The notes under the pieces: generated by a model
What the model saw: only the letters and a program-made list of their open reading frames with translations
What the model was told of the DNA's origin: nothing
The model's database searches: none
Shown here: positions 1-9,486 of the stretch, in pieces
Layout: every line of letters starts with the position of its first letter
Numbering within the stretch: the first letter of the stretch is position 1
NCBI GenBank assembly: GCA_002254365.1
Contig: NIUT01000087.1
Location: 1-46,058, forward strand
Length of the DNA: 46,058 nucleotides
Reading direction: 5' to 3'
Origin: Nitrospira sp. UW-LDO-01
GTDB taxonomy: Bacteria; Nitrospirota; Nitrospiria; Nitrospirales; Nitrospiraceae
Translations under genes and position numbers: made by a program

Positions 1-170
1 ACTGTGCCGGCAGCACACATCCAGGAACAGAGAACCGTCCCGTGCGTGGCTGTTTGATGCTGAGCATGGTGCCCGGCATGTTCTGCAGCCTGTACCTGAG
101 CCAAGCCACCGATCGCGAGAATGCAGAGCACAAGAGCTATTGAAAGAAATTTTCGGATTGTCTGGTTCAT
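1..170 (-). CDS. Small secreted His/Cys-containing protein, C-terminus beyond the window
   Basis: Reading leftward from an ATG at 170-168 gives 56 residues, open to the window edge. The first ~28 residues (MNQTIRKFLSIALVLCILAI, then GGLAQVQA) form a classic Sec signal peptide: a basic n-region, a hydrophobic core and an A-x-A-like cleavage site. The mature part begins AEHAGHHAQHQTATHG and then has Cys48 and Cys52 in a C-S-W-M-C arrangement. The His-rich stretch followed by paired cysteines would fit a periplasmic metal- or redox-related protein, but no family is recognised and most of the protein is missing. It is divergent from secA. No strong ribosome binding site is seen; GGAG lies about 25 bases upstream of the ATG. 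Confidence 0.6.
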   Translation of the reverse strand, partial: MNQTIRKFLSIALVLCILAIGGLAQVQAAEHAGHHAQHQTATHGTVLCSWMCAAGT

Positions 171-390
171 GCTTGAATGCATTTCCGATAGGGCCACTCC
201 GACCTACGTCATGCCTACACATGCTACAGATGCAACAACTTTCGCATACTAGGCGACCGAAACAACGCCTGTCAAGCCACCGACGATGTGCCGGAGGATC
301 AGGTAGGATTCACCGAAAAGATGCTGTATACTCCACGATCTATTTTTAAACATCTTTCAAACATCATCGTCATTCACCACGACATTTTTT
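171..390. promoter_or_regulatory. Divergent intergenic region upstream of secA
   Basis: About 220 bases separate the leftward secreted-protein gene from secA. A TATACT hexamer at 327-332 could be a -10 element for secA, giving a leader of about 50 bases, but no matching -35 box stands 17 bases upstream. No Shine-Dalgarno sequence is visible before the secA ATG. A 69-codon open frame at 140-349 is not protein-like and was not called. Confidence 0.25.
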
Positions 391-3114
<2,724 letters not shown>

Positions 3115-3402
3115 GAAAGAGTGTTCCCAGTCACGCTAACTTCCTCATTCATCTCTCGAAGCAACCTCTGAAGCTCAGGCTGGAACGACCGCGAATATAG
3201 GAGCTCGCTCAGGGCCTCAGCCTGTATACAAGTATGGCTCGATCGCTTATCCGGCGACGGGCAATTCTCCCTGATTTCACCTTGACTTAACGCAGTTCAA
3301 GAGGCTACCCTATCTCCCTTTCAATACCAGGAGATGGGTACATTTGGCCCATGCTCTCGGGGTGTCTTTTTTCCATAGTGACTGCAAATTTTGGAGCTCT
3401 TC
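3115..3402 (+). promoter_or_regulatory. secA-midA intergenic region with possible promoter
   Basis: These 288 bases hold no protein-like frame. TTGACT (3282-3287) and TACCCT (3306-3311), 18 bases apart, form a weak sigma70-like pair that could drive midA and the nuo cluster. A short inverted repeat ATCTCC/GGAGAT at about 3312-3335, followed by a run of T at 3367-3372, might end the secA transcript. Both calls rest only on motif resemblance. Confidence 0.25.
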
Positions 3403-4578
3403 GTGAGTGCTGGGCATCCAGAACTCGTTGCTGCCATTGCATCGGAGGTCATCGCCTCCGGTCCCATTCCGTTTGCGCGGTTCATGGAATTAGCTTTGTA
3501 CCACCCGGAGTTGGGTTACTACATGCGATCGTCGAAACCGGCGGCTGAACGCATCGGCAGAAAAGGTGATTTCTACACAAGCTCAGATGTCCATCCGATT
3601 CTTGGACAAGCGTTGGCCAAACAAGCCGAGCAAATGGACCGGCTGCTCGGGCAACCCAGTCCCTTCTCCATCGTGGAAATGGGGCCAGGCAAAGGGCTAT
3701 TGGCACGACATATCTTATCGACTTCTCAGCGCGACTATCCTTCATTGTTCCACCGCCTCCGCTATGTCTTGATTGAACGAAGCCCAGCCATGCGCGAGGC
3801 ACAACGTATCAATCTGGCCCCTTGGCTTGAGCGACCTGATCTCATTCACTGGGTTGATGATCTCGCGCAGATCCCCCCGCACAACCTGACCGGTTTGTGT
3901 CTCAGCAATGAACTCGTGGACTCGTTTCCGGTTCACCGCATTCAGATGACCGCGCGTGGCCTTGAGGAACTTTGGGTGGACTATCGGAATGGGCGGTTCG
4001 TTGAGTGTCTCAAACCGCTGTCCTCGGATCGGATCGCGTCTCATCTTGGCCATATCGGTTCGGACTGGCCGAAAGGGTACCGCACGGAAGTCAATCTCCA
4101 TGCCGTAGATTGGATGACTCAGGTCGCACAACGTCTCCATCGTGGTTTTGTGCTTACCATCGATTACGGCCATACCGCACAGGATCTGTACTCTGTCGAC
4201 CGAAAACGCGGAACATTCCTTTGTTACCATCAACATGCGGTTCACGAGGATCCGTTCCTGCATGTGGGAGAACAGGACATGACCGCCCATGTTGATTTTT
4301 CGAGTTTAGCGACCGCCGGCGAGGAACAGGGTCTCCAGACGACCGGCTTCACCAACCAGATGAGTTTTCTCATGGGGCTCGGTATTGAGCAGATGCTTAC
4401 AGGGCTGAGCCAAGACAGCCCGGAGCTCACAGCAGCGATTCAGCTATTGAAACCAAACGGAATGGGCACAACGTTCAAAGTTCTCATCCAGCATAAAACC
4501 GTGCCGAATCCCAAACTCGATGGATTGCAGTATCAGCCGTTCTTTCGTTCGGCACTCACAACACAGTCGGCGGCGTAA
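3403..4578 (+). CDS. MidA/NDUFAF7-family SAM-dependent methyltransferase
   Basis: This is a 391-residue class I methyltransferase of the MidA (DUF185) family, the bacterial and mitochondrial homologues of NDUFAF7. NDUFAF7 dimethylates an arginine of complex I subunit NDUFS2 during assembly. The family signature GPIPFARFMELALYHPELGY lies near residues 20-39. The SAM-binding motif MGPGKG is at about 93-98, and CLSNELVDSFPVHR matches the conserved SNELLDALPV block. I chose GTG at 3403 because GGAG at 3393-3396 precedes it by six bases; a TTG at 3391 would add four residues but has no ribosome binding site. It ends 10 bases before nuoA, so it is probably co-transcribed with the complex I genes, including the likely substrate NuoCD. 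Confidence 0.88.
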   Translation: MSAGHPELVAAIASEVIASGPIPFARFMELALYHPELGYYMRSSKPAAERIGRKGDFYTSSDVHPILGQALAKQAEQMDRLLGQPSPFSIVEMGPGKGLLARHILSTSQRDYPSLFHRLRYVLIERSPAMREAQRINLAPWLERPDLIHWVDDLAQIPPHNLTGLCLSNELVDSFPVHRIQMTARGLEELWVDYRNGRFVECLKPLSSDRIASHLGHIGSDWPKGYRTEVNLHAVDWMTQVAQRLHRGFVLTIDYGHTAQDLYSVDRKRGTFLCYHQHAVHEDPFLHVGEQDMTAHVDFSSLATAGEEQGLQTTGFTNQMSFLMGLGIEQMLTGLSQDSPELTAAIQLLKPNGMGTTFKVLIQHKTVPNPKLDGLQYQPFFRSALTTQSAA

Positions 4579-4588
4579 GGACTGAAGC

Positions 4589-5011
4589 ATGATGACCTCT
4601 CCAATATTCAGTGACAGTTCACGTGTCACACTTGACAACGTTGTCATCGCTCCCGTTCCTGAAAACTATTTACCCATTCTCCTTTTCATTGCCATAGGGA
4701 TTGCCCTTGGGACATTGACCCTCTATGTTGGGAAGTTTCTTCGCCCCAACCACCCCTATCGAGCCAAGTTAGCGCCGTACGAAAGTGGAAGCCCGCTCTT
4801 CCAGGACGCCCGTGTGCAGTTTCCAATGCGGTATTACGTCATCGCGATGCTGTTCGTCATTTTCGATATCGAGATCGTCTTCATGTTTCCCTGGGCCGTT
4901 GCTTTTACCAGTCTTGGTCTGGTTGGATTAGTGGAGATGGTCGTTTTCATCGCCATTTTGGTCGTGGGGTTTTGGTACGCGTGGAAAAAGGGCGCATTGG
5001 AATGGGATTAA
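4589..5011 (+). CDS. nuoA: NADH-quinone oxidoreductase subunit A
   Basis: NuoA is a small membrane subunit beside the quinone cavity of complex I. The 140-residue protein has three hydrophobic helices (about residues 27-47, 85-104 and 108-131). It carries the family signature in the first loop, YESGSPLFQDARVQFPMRYY, followed by FVIFDIEIVFMFPWAV, whose acidic residues are part of the proton/quinone coupling region. AAGGA at 4577-4581, seven bases before the ATG, is a good ribosome binding site; it overlaps the midA stop region, consistent with one transcript. The N-terminal extension before the first helix is about 20 residues. Confidence 0.95.
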   Translation: MMTSPIFSDSSRVTLDNVVIAPVPENYLPILLFIAIGIALGTLTLYVGKFLRPNHPYRAKLAPYESGSPLFQDARVQFPMRYYVIAMLFVIFDIEIVFMFPWAVAFTSLGLVGLVEMVVFIAILVVGFWYAWKKGALEWD

Positions 5012-5014
5012 CTA

Positions 5015-5060
5015 ACGTGAAAAGGTAGAAGCGGCCGTCTTTTGTTTCACCTTCTCACGT
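5015..5060 (+). repeat. Imperfect inverted repeat between nuoA and nuoB
   Basis: ACGTGAAAAGGT (5015-5026) pairs with ACCTTCTCACGT (5049-5060) with one mismatch, around a 22-base loop. No T-run follows, so it is not a typical terminator inside this operon. It may be an mRNA-stability element or a relic of a GTGAAACGT-type intergenic repeat; related motifs occur at about 8018 and 14819. Confidence 0.5.
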
Positions 5061-5076
5061 TTCACCTGAGTTATTC

Positions 5077-5556
5077 ATGAGTCTACTTGAACGACAATTC
5101 GACGCCAACATTGTCACGACCAACCTGGACGCGGTCGTCAATTGGGCCAGAAAATCGGCGCTCTGGCCCATGACGTTCGGATTGGCCTGCTGTGCCATTG
5201 AGATGATCGCCAGCGTCTCCTCTCGCTATGACCTAGATCGCTTCGGTGCCGGTGTCTTTCGAGCCTCCCCCAGACAATCCGATCTGATGATCGTCGCGGG
5301 GACGGTCTCGCGCAAGATGGCGCCGGTCATTCGACGGATCTATGATCAAATGCCCGAGCCGCGCTATGTCATTTGTATGGGCTCCTGTGCGACCTCCGGC
5401 AATCACTACAACAGCTATGCGGTTGTGCAGGGCGTGGACCAGATCGTGCCGGTTGACGTCTATGTACCCGGATGCCCCCCGAGACCGGAAGCTTTGCTCG
5501 ATGGGCTGTTGAAGTTACAGGAAAAGATCCAGCGTGAAAGAGTGTTTGTGAAATAA
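5077..5556 (+). CDS. nuoB: NADH-quinone oxidoreductase subunit B
   Basis: NuoB (159 residues) is the peripheral-arm subunit that holds cluster N2, the last [4Fe-4S] centre before quinone. All four ligands are visible: the tandem pair Cys38-Cys39 in [10 protein letters not shown], Cys104 in MGSCATSG, and Cys133 in [10 protein letters not shown]. Length and motif spacing are normal. The ATG at 5077 gives a conventional N-terminus ([12 protein letters not shown]). No clear ribosome binding site is present; the upstream inverted repeat ends 16 bases before the start. Confidence 0.96.
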   Translation: MSLLERQFDANIVTTNLDAVVNWARKSALWPMTFGLACCAIEMIASVSSRYDLDRFGAGVFRASPRQSDLMIVAGTVSRKMAPVIRRIYDQMPEPRYVICMGSCATSGNHYNSYAVVQGVDQIVPVDVYVPGCPPRPEALLDGLLKLQEKIQRERVFVK

Positions 5557-5642
5557 CCGGGCGCGACGCGCAAGACTCGCGGGAGATGCGCGACTCCCCA
5601 TTCACGCATCTCCCACAAGTCACGTGATTTTCGCGATGTGAC

Positions 5643-7397
5643 ATGATGCAGGCACTGATCGAGACATTGCTCAACAAGTTTCCTGAGGCCGTGCTCTCGG
5701 CTGACGTCGACACAGCGCGCTCGGAGACGACCGTGCATGTCGCAGCGCCTCGGATCCTGGAAGTCATGCGTTTCCTCCATGATGCTCCGGAAGCCTGTTT
5801 TGATCACATCACGGATATCTGCTCCGCCGACTATCCGTCCGATCAACAACGGTTCGAGGTCATCTATCAGTTACTCTCGCTCCCACATGGGAAACGGATC
5901 CGTCTCAAAACCAGAGTCACGGAAGAGAATCCCTCGCTCGATTCCGTCACGAGCATCTGGCGCGGCGCGGACTTTTTGGAGCGTGAAGTGTACGACATGA
6001 TGGGAATCCGATTTATCGGGCATCCGGATCTGCGCCGCATTCTCCTTCCGGAAGACTACGCGGAAGGCTATCCCTTACGAAAAGACTTCCCCGCTGAGGG
6101 ACGTGGCTGGCGCAGTCAGTTCGACTTTATCCCGCGACTTGATGAGCCGCCGGTGGAGCAAATCGACAGCGAGGTGCCGGAGGCCGAGCGGAAGCTGTTC
6201 CTGGCGAACCCCAATGCCTCGTCGCCCAATCGACGGGAAGAACTCTTGCTGAACATGGGGCCACAACATCCGAGCACCCATGGCGTCGTACGAGTCGTCC
6301 TCGAACTCGATGGCGAACGGATCGTCAAGGCCACCCCGGATCTCGGCTATCTGCATCGAGGCGTGGAAAAACTGGCCGAAGGCTTGGCCTACATGCAGAT
6401 CATTCCGCACACCGACCGACTGGATTATGTCTGTGCGATGGCAAACAACTACGCCTACGTCCGAGCCGTCGAGAAACTCCTCGGAATCACCGTTCCCGAG
6501 CGCGCTGAATATATCCGTACCATCGTCGCGGAGATGCAGCGTATTCTCGGACATCTCTTCTGGCTGGGTGCCCAAGCCTTGGATATCGGTGCGATGACGG
6601 TGTTCTTCTGGACGTTTCGCGAGCGGGAAACCTTACTCGACATGTTCGAGCAGCTCTGCGGAGCCAGGCTGACCCTGAATTACTATCGGATCGGCGGGGT
6701 CGATAGTGACTTCACTCCGGAATTGGTGACCAGACTGAAGACCTTCTTGGAAACCTTCCCACAGAAAGTCGACGAGTATGAGTCGCTTCTCGCCAGCAAC
6801 CGTATTTGGTTGGGACGGACCAAAGATATCGCGGTGATCTCCGGGAAAGACGCGATCAATTTCGGCATGACCGGTCCAACTCTGCGAGGATCCGGCGTGG
6901 CGTACGATGTCCGCAAGCTCGAGCCCTACGGAGCCTACCACAAAGTGGACTGGGAGGTTCCGGTCGGAAAAAACGGTGACACGTATGACCGGTATTGGAT
7001 ACGCGTTGAGGAAATGCGCCAGAGCGCGCGAATCATTGCTCAATGTCTCGACCAGATGCCGCAGGGCCCAATCATCGCGGACATGCCGCAATACATTCCG
7101 CCGCCGAAGCAGCTCGTGATGCGGGATATGGAGAGCTTGATTCACCATTTCATTATCTTTACGCAAGGGTTCAAGCCACCGAAAGGCGAAACGTATTGCC
7201 CGACCGAAGCGCCAAAGGGGGAATTGGGATTTTTCATCATTAGCGACGGGAGCCCCCGTCCCTACCGGCTGAAAATCCGCTCGCCCTCGTTCATCCACAT
7301 GGGCGCGTTCGACCATATGGCGCGGGGCTATTTGATTTCCGACATCATTACGATTTTCGGAACGTACGATGTGGTCATGGGGGAATGTGATCGATGA
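5643..7397 (+). CDS. nuoC: Fused NADH-quinone oxidoreductase subunit C/D
   Basis: This 584-residue protein fuses NuoC (about residues 1-165) to NuoD (about 200-584) by a short acidic linker, as in E. coli NuoCD. The NuoC signature is WRGADFLEREVYDMMGIRF (106-123). NuoD starts EELLLNMGPQHPSTHGVVRV (199-218), continues with YLHRGVEKLAEG, and ends DVVMGECDR, as is typical of the 49-kDa quinone-site subunit. Arg217 in HGVVRVV corresponds, by my reading, to the human NDUFS2 arginine modified by NDUFAF7. There are two consecutive ATG codons at 5643 and 5646, and no strong ribosome binding site to choose between them. Confidence 0.95.
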   Translation: MMQALIETLLNKFPEAVLSADVDTARSETTVHVAAPRILEVMRFLHDAPEACFDHITDICSADYPSDQQRFEVIYQLLSLPHGKRIRLKTRVTEENPSLDSVTSIWRGADFLEREVYDMMGIRFIGHPDLRRILLPEDYAEGYPLRKDFPAEGRGWRSQFDFIPRLDEPPVEQIDSEVPEAERKLFLANPNASSPNRREELLLNMGPQHPSTHGVVRVVLELDGERIVKATPDLGYLHRGVEKLAEGLAYMQIIPHTDRLDYVCAMANNYAYVRAVEKLLGITVPERAEYIRTIVAEMQRILGHLFWLGAQALDIGAMTVFFWTFRERETLLDMFEQLCGARLTLNYYRIGGVDSDFTPELVTRLKTFLETFPQKVDEYESLLASNRIWLGRTKDIAVISGKDAINFGMTGPTLRGSGVAYDVRKLEPYGAYHKVDWEVPVGKNGDTYDRYWIRVEEMRQSARIIAQCLDQMPQGPIIADMPQYIPPPKQLVMRDMESLIHHFIIFTQGFKPPKGETYCPTEAPKGELGFFIISDGSPRPYRLKIRSPSFIHMGAFDHMARGYLISDIITIFGTYDVVMGECDR

Positions 7398-7407
7398 CAC
7401 GCAAATG

Positions 7408-7438
7408 GCTGACAGGCCGACATCTGGCCCCTGTCAGC
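7408..7438 (+). repeat. Strong hairpin between nuoCD and nuoE
   Basis: GCTGACAGG (7408-7416) is perfectly repeated in inverse as CCTGTCAGC (7430-7438); an inner CC/GG pair extends the stem. Only TTGG follows, not a T-run, so an intrinsic terminator is unlikely in the middle of the nuo operon. It may be an RNA-processing or stability element, or a mobile intergenic relic. Confidence 0.55.
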
Positions 7439-7478
7439 TTGGCTCTTGCGAACTTGTCAGCACCTGGACTGTAGCTAC

Positions 7479-8018
7479 ATGACGTTCATAGACAAATACA
7501 AAAATGAGATCGATCAGATCCTGAGCCGCTATCCGGTCAAGCGTTCTGCGTTGATCCCGCTCCTCTATGTCGCTCAGCGCGATCAGGGGTATGTGAGCGA
7601 GGCGGTCATGCAAGAAATTGCCCGGTTACTCGGGATAACCCCGCCGCAGGTCTACGAGACCGTCACGTTTTACACCATGTTCAACCTGAAGCCGGTGGGC
7701 AAGTTCCATATTCAGGTCTGTAAGTCACTCATGTGCGCACTCGTCGGCTCAGATACGCTGATTGGATGGATGAAGACCAAACTTGGGATTGCACCGGGCG
7801 AATCAACGACAGACGGCCTGTTTACCCTCAGCGCAGTGGAATGTTTGGCAGCCTGCGGGACCGGTCCCATGATGCAGATCAATGAGGACTATTATGAACA
7901 GGTCACCGAGGACAAGCTTGACCGAATTTTGGCTGATTTGCGATCGACAGGAACCAGCACACTGAAGAGCGGGCCCTTTATGTGGCCAGAACCAGCCCCT
8001 TCAGAGCGGGGCGCGTGA
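7479..8018 (+). CDS. nuoE: NADH-quinone oxidoreductase subunit E
   Basis: NuoE (179 residues) is the thioredoxin-fold subunit carrying the [2Fe-2S] cluster N1a in the NADH-oxidising module. The four ligands are Cys81 and Cys86 (VCKSLMCA) and Cys122 and Cys126 (ECLAACGTGP), in the standard C-x4-C and C-x3-C spacing. The frame opens at a TTG (7446), but the ATG at 7479 gives the usual start MTFIDKYKNEIDQILSRYP. A tail of about 25 residues follows the conserved core, ending PEPAPSERGA. It is followed after 67 bases by nuoF. Confidence 0.94.
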   Translation: MTFIDKYKNEIDQILSRYPVKRSALIPLLYVAQRDQGYVSEAVMQEIARLLGITPPQVYETVTFYTMFNLKPVGKFHIQVCKSLMCALVGSDTLIGWMKTKLGIAPGESTTDGLFTLSAVECLAACGTGPMMQINEDYYEQVTEDKLDRILADLRSTGTSTLKSGPFMWPEPAPSERGA

Positions 8019-8085
8019 AACGTCATGCGTATCTCGTTGTTCAGCAACAACCCAGCTGACATGACATTCGATTCACGAGATTAAG

Positions 8086-9390
8086 ATGCCACAACACGAA
8101 CTGATCTTATTAAAAAACATGATGCAACCCGGCTATACCGGGTCGCTGCAGGACTATGAGAAGACGGGAGGCTATCAAGCCATCCGCAACACGCTGGGGA
8201 AAATCGCCCCGGCCGATGTGACCGCGATGGTGCGCAAATCCGGCCTCCGCGGACGCGGTGGCGCTGGCTTCCCGACCGGTGTGAAGTGGGGCTTCCTCCC
8301 CAAAGATTACCAAGGTCCCCGATACCTGTGTTGTAACGCCGACGAGAGCGAGCCCGGCACGTTCAAGGACCGACAGCTGATGGAGCGCGATCCTCACCAA
8401 GTCTTGGAAGGCATCCTGTTGGCCTGTTATGCCATTGGAGCGGAAACGGCGTACATCTATATCCGCGGAGAAATGGTCCTGGGATCAAGGATTTTGGAGC
8501 AGGCAATTAATGAAGCGAGAGCAGCCGGATACATCGGGAAGAACATTCTCGGTACCGGTATTCACGCAGACGTGTGGGTGCATCGTGGAGCCGGCGCCTA
8601 TATCTGTGGCGAAGAAACGGCCCTCTTGGAATCCCTTGAGGGCAAACGCGGCCTCCCACGCATTAAACCGCCGTTTCCTGCCACGCATGGCCTCTACAAT
8701 AAACCGACGGTCGTCAATAACGTTGAAACCTTGGCCAACCTTCCCCACATCATGAACCGTGGCCCCGAATGGTTTGCAGCGATCGGGTCCCCGCCGAAAA
8801 GCACTGGAACCAGGGTGTTCTGTGTAAGCGGACATGTCAAGCGGCCGGGCAACTATGAAGTTCCAATGGGGGTGACCGTCCGAGAACTGGTGTACGAACA
8901 TGCCGGCGGGATGCGATCAGATAAGCCGATGAAGGCTTTTATTCCCGGTGGAGCCTCAGCTCCCTTTCTGACGCCGGCGCATCTCGATGTGAAATTGGAT
9001 TTTGAGCATGTAGCGACGGCAGGGTCGATGCTGGGATCTGGTGGTGTCACCATCATGGAAGAGGGCACCAGTATGGTCTGGGCGGCGCTCCGGTTGATGG
9101 AATTCTTCTACCATGAGTCCTGCGGAAAGTGCAGTCCTTGTCGAGAGGGTAGCTCGTGGCTGGTTCAAACATTGCGCAGGATTATGGCCAAACGAGGTCG
9201 GATGGAAGACCTTGAAACCTTGTTGGATCTATGTAAGAACATCGCAGGCCGAACGGTCTGTGCGTTTGGTGATGCGGAAGTCGCTCCGATTCAGAGCACT
9301 CTGAAACACTGGCGGCAGGAGTATGTGGATCTCATCCACGAAGCGGAGGCCGCCAATCTGATCAAACCTGAGCCGGTAGGAAGACCTTGA
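8086..9390 (+). CDS. nuoF: NADH-quinone oxidoreductase subunit F
   Basis: NuoF (434 residues) binds NADH and FMN and carries cluster N3 at the entry of electrons into complex I. Visible motifs are the FMN/NADH glycine-rich loop GRGGAGFPTGVKW (from about residue 56), NADESEPGTFKDR, and the second nucleotide-binding segment GAGAYICGEETALLESLEG. The N3 ligands are Cys346, Cys349 and Cys352 (SCGKCSPCREG) plus Cys392 (TVCAFGD). All catalytic elements are intact, so this complex should use NADH rather than only ferredoxin. Confidence 0.96.
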   Translation: MPQHELILLKNMMQPGYTGSLQDYEKTGGYQAIRNTLGKIAPADVTAMVRKSGLRGRGGAGFPTGVKWGFLPKDYQGPRYLCCNADESEPGTFKDRQLMERDPHQVLEGILLACYAIGAETAYIYIRGEMVLGSRILEQAINEARAAGYIGKNILGTGIHADVWVHRGAGAYICGEETALLESLEGKRGLPRIKPPFPATHGLYNKPTVVNNVETLANLPHIMNRGPEWFAAIGSPPKSTGTRVFCVSGHVKRPGNYEVPMGVTVRELVYEHAGGMRSDKPMKAFIPGGASAPFLTPAHLDVKLDFEHVATAGSMLGSGGVTIMEEGTSMVWAALRLMEFFYHESCGKCSPCREGSSWLVQTLRRIMAKRGRMEDLETLLDLCKNIAGRTVCAFGDAEVAPIQSTLKHWRQEYVDLIHEAEAANLIKPEPVGRP

Positions 9391-9410
9391 TGGGAACCTG
9401 TCAATCTCAT

Positions 9411-9457
9411 GATCTGTTACGTGGAAGATATCCCTCAAATCCTCAGATCAACAGATC
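9411..9457 (+). repeat. Inverted repeat in the nuoF-nuoG gap
   Basis: GATCTGTT (9411-9418) and AACAGATC (9450-9457) are an exact 8-bp inverted repeat with a 31-base loop, in a 96-base gap that also contains several CAGATC-like words. No terminator T-run is present. Confidence 0.3.
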
Positions 9458-9486
9458 GACGGATCATCAGATAACAAAGTTCAACT

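Noticed and set aside
140..349. 69-codon plus-strand frame before secA
   Set aside because: Composition is not protein-like, it has no ribosome binding site, and it overlaps the better minus-strand gene with a signal peptide.
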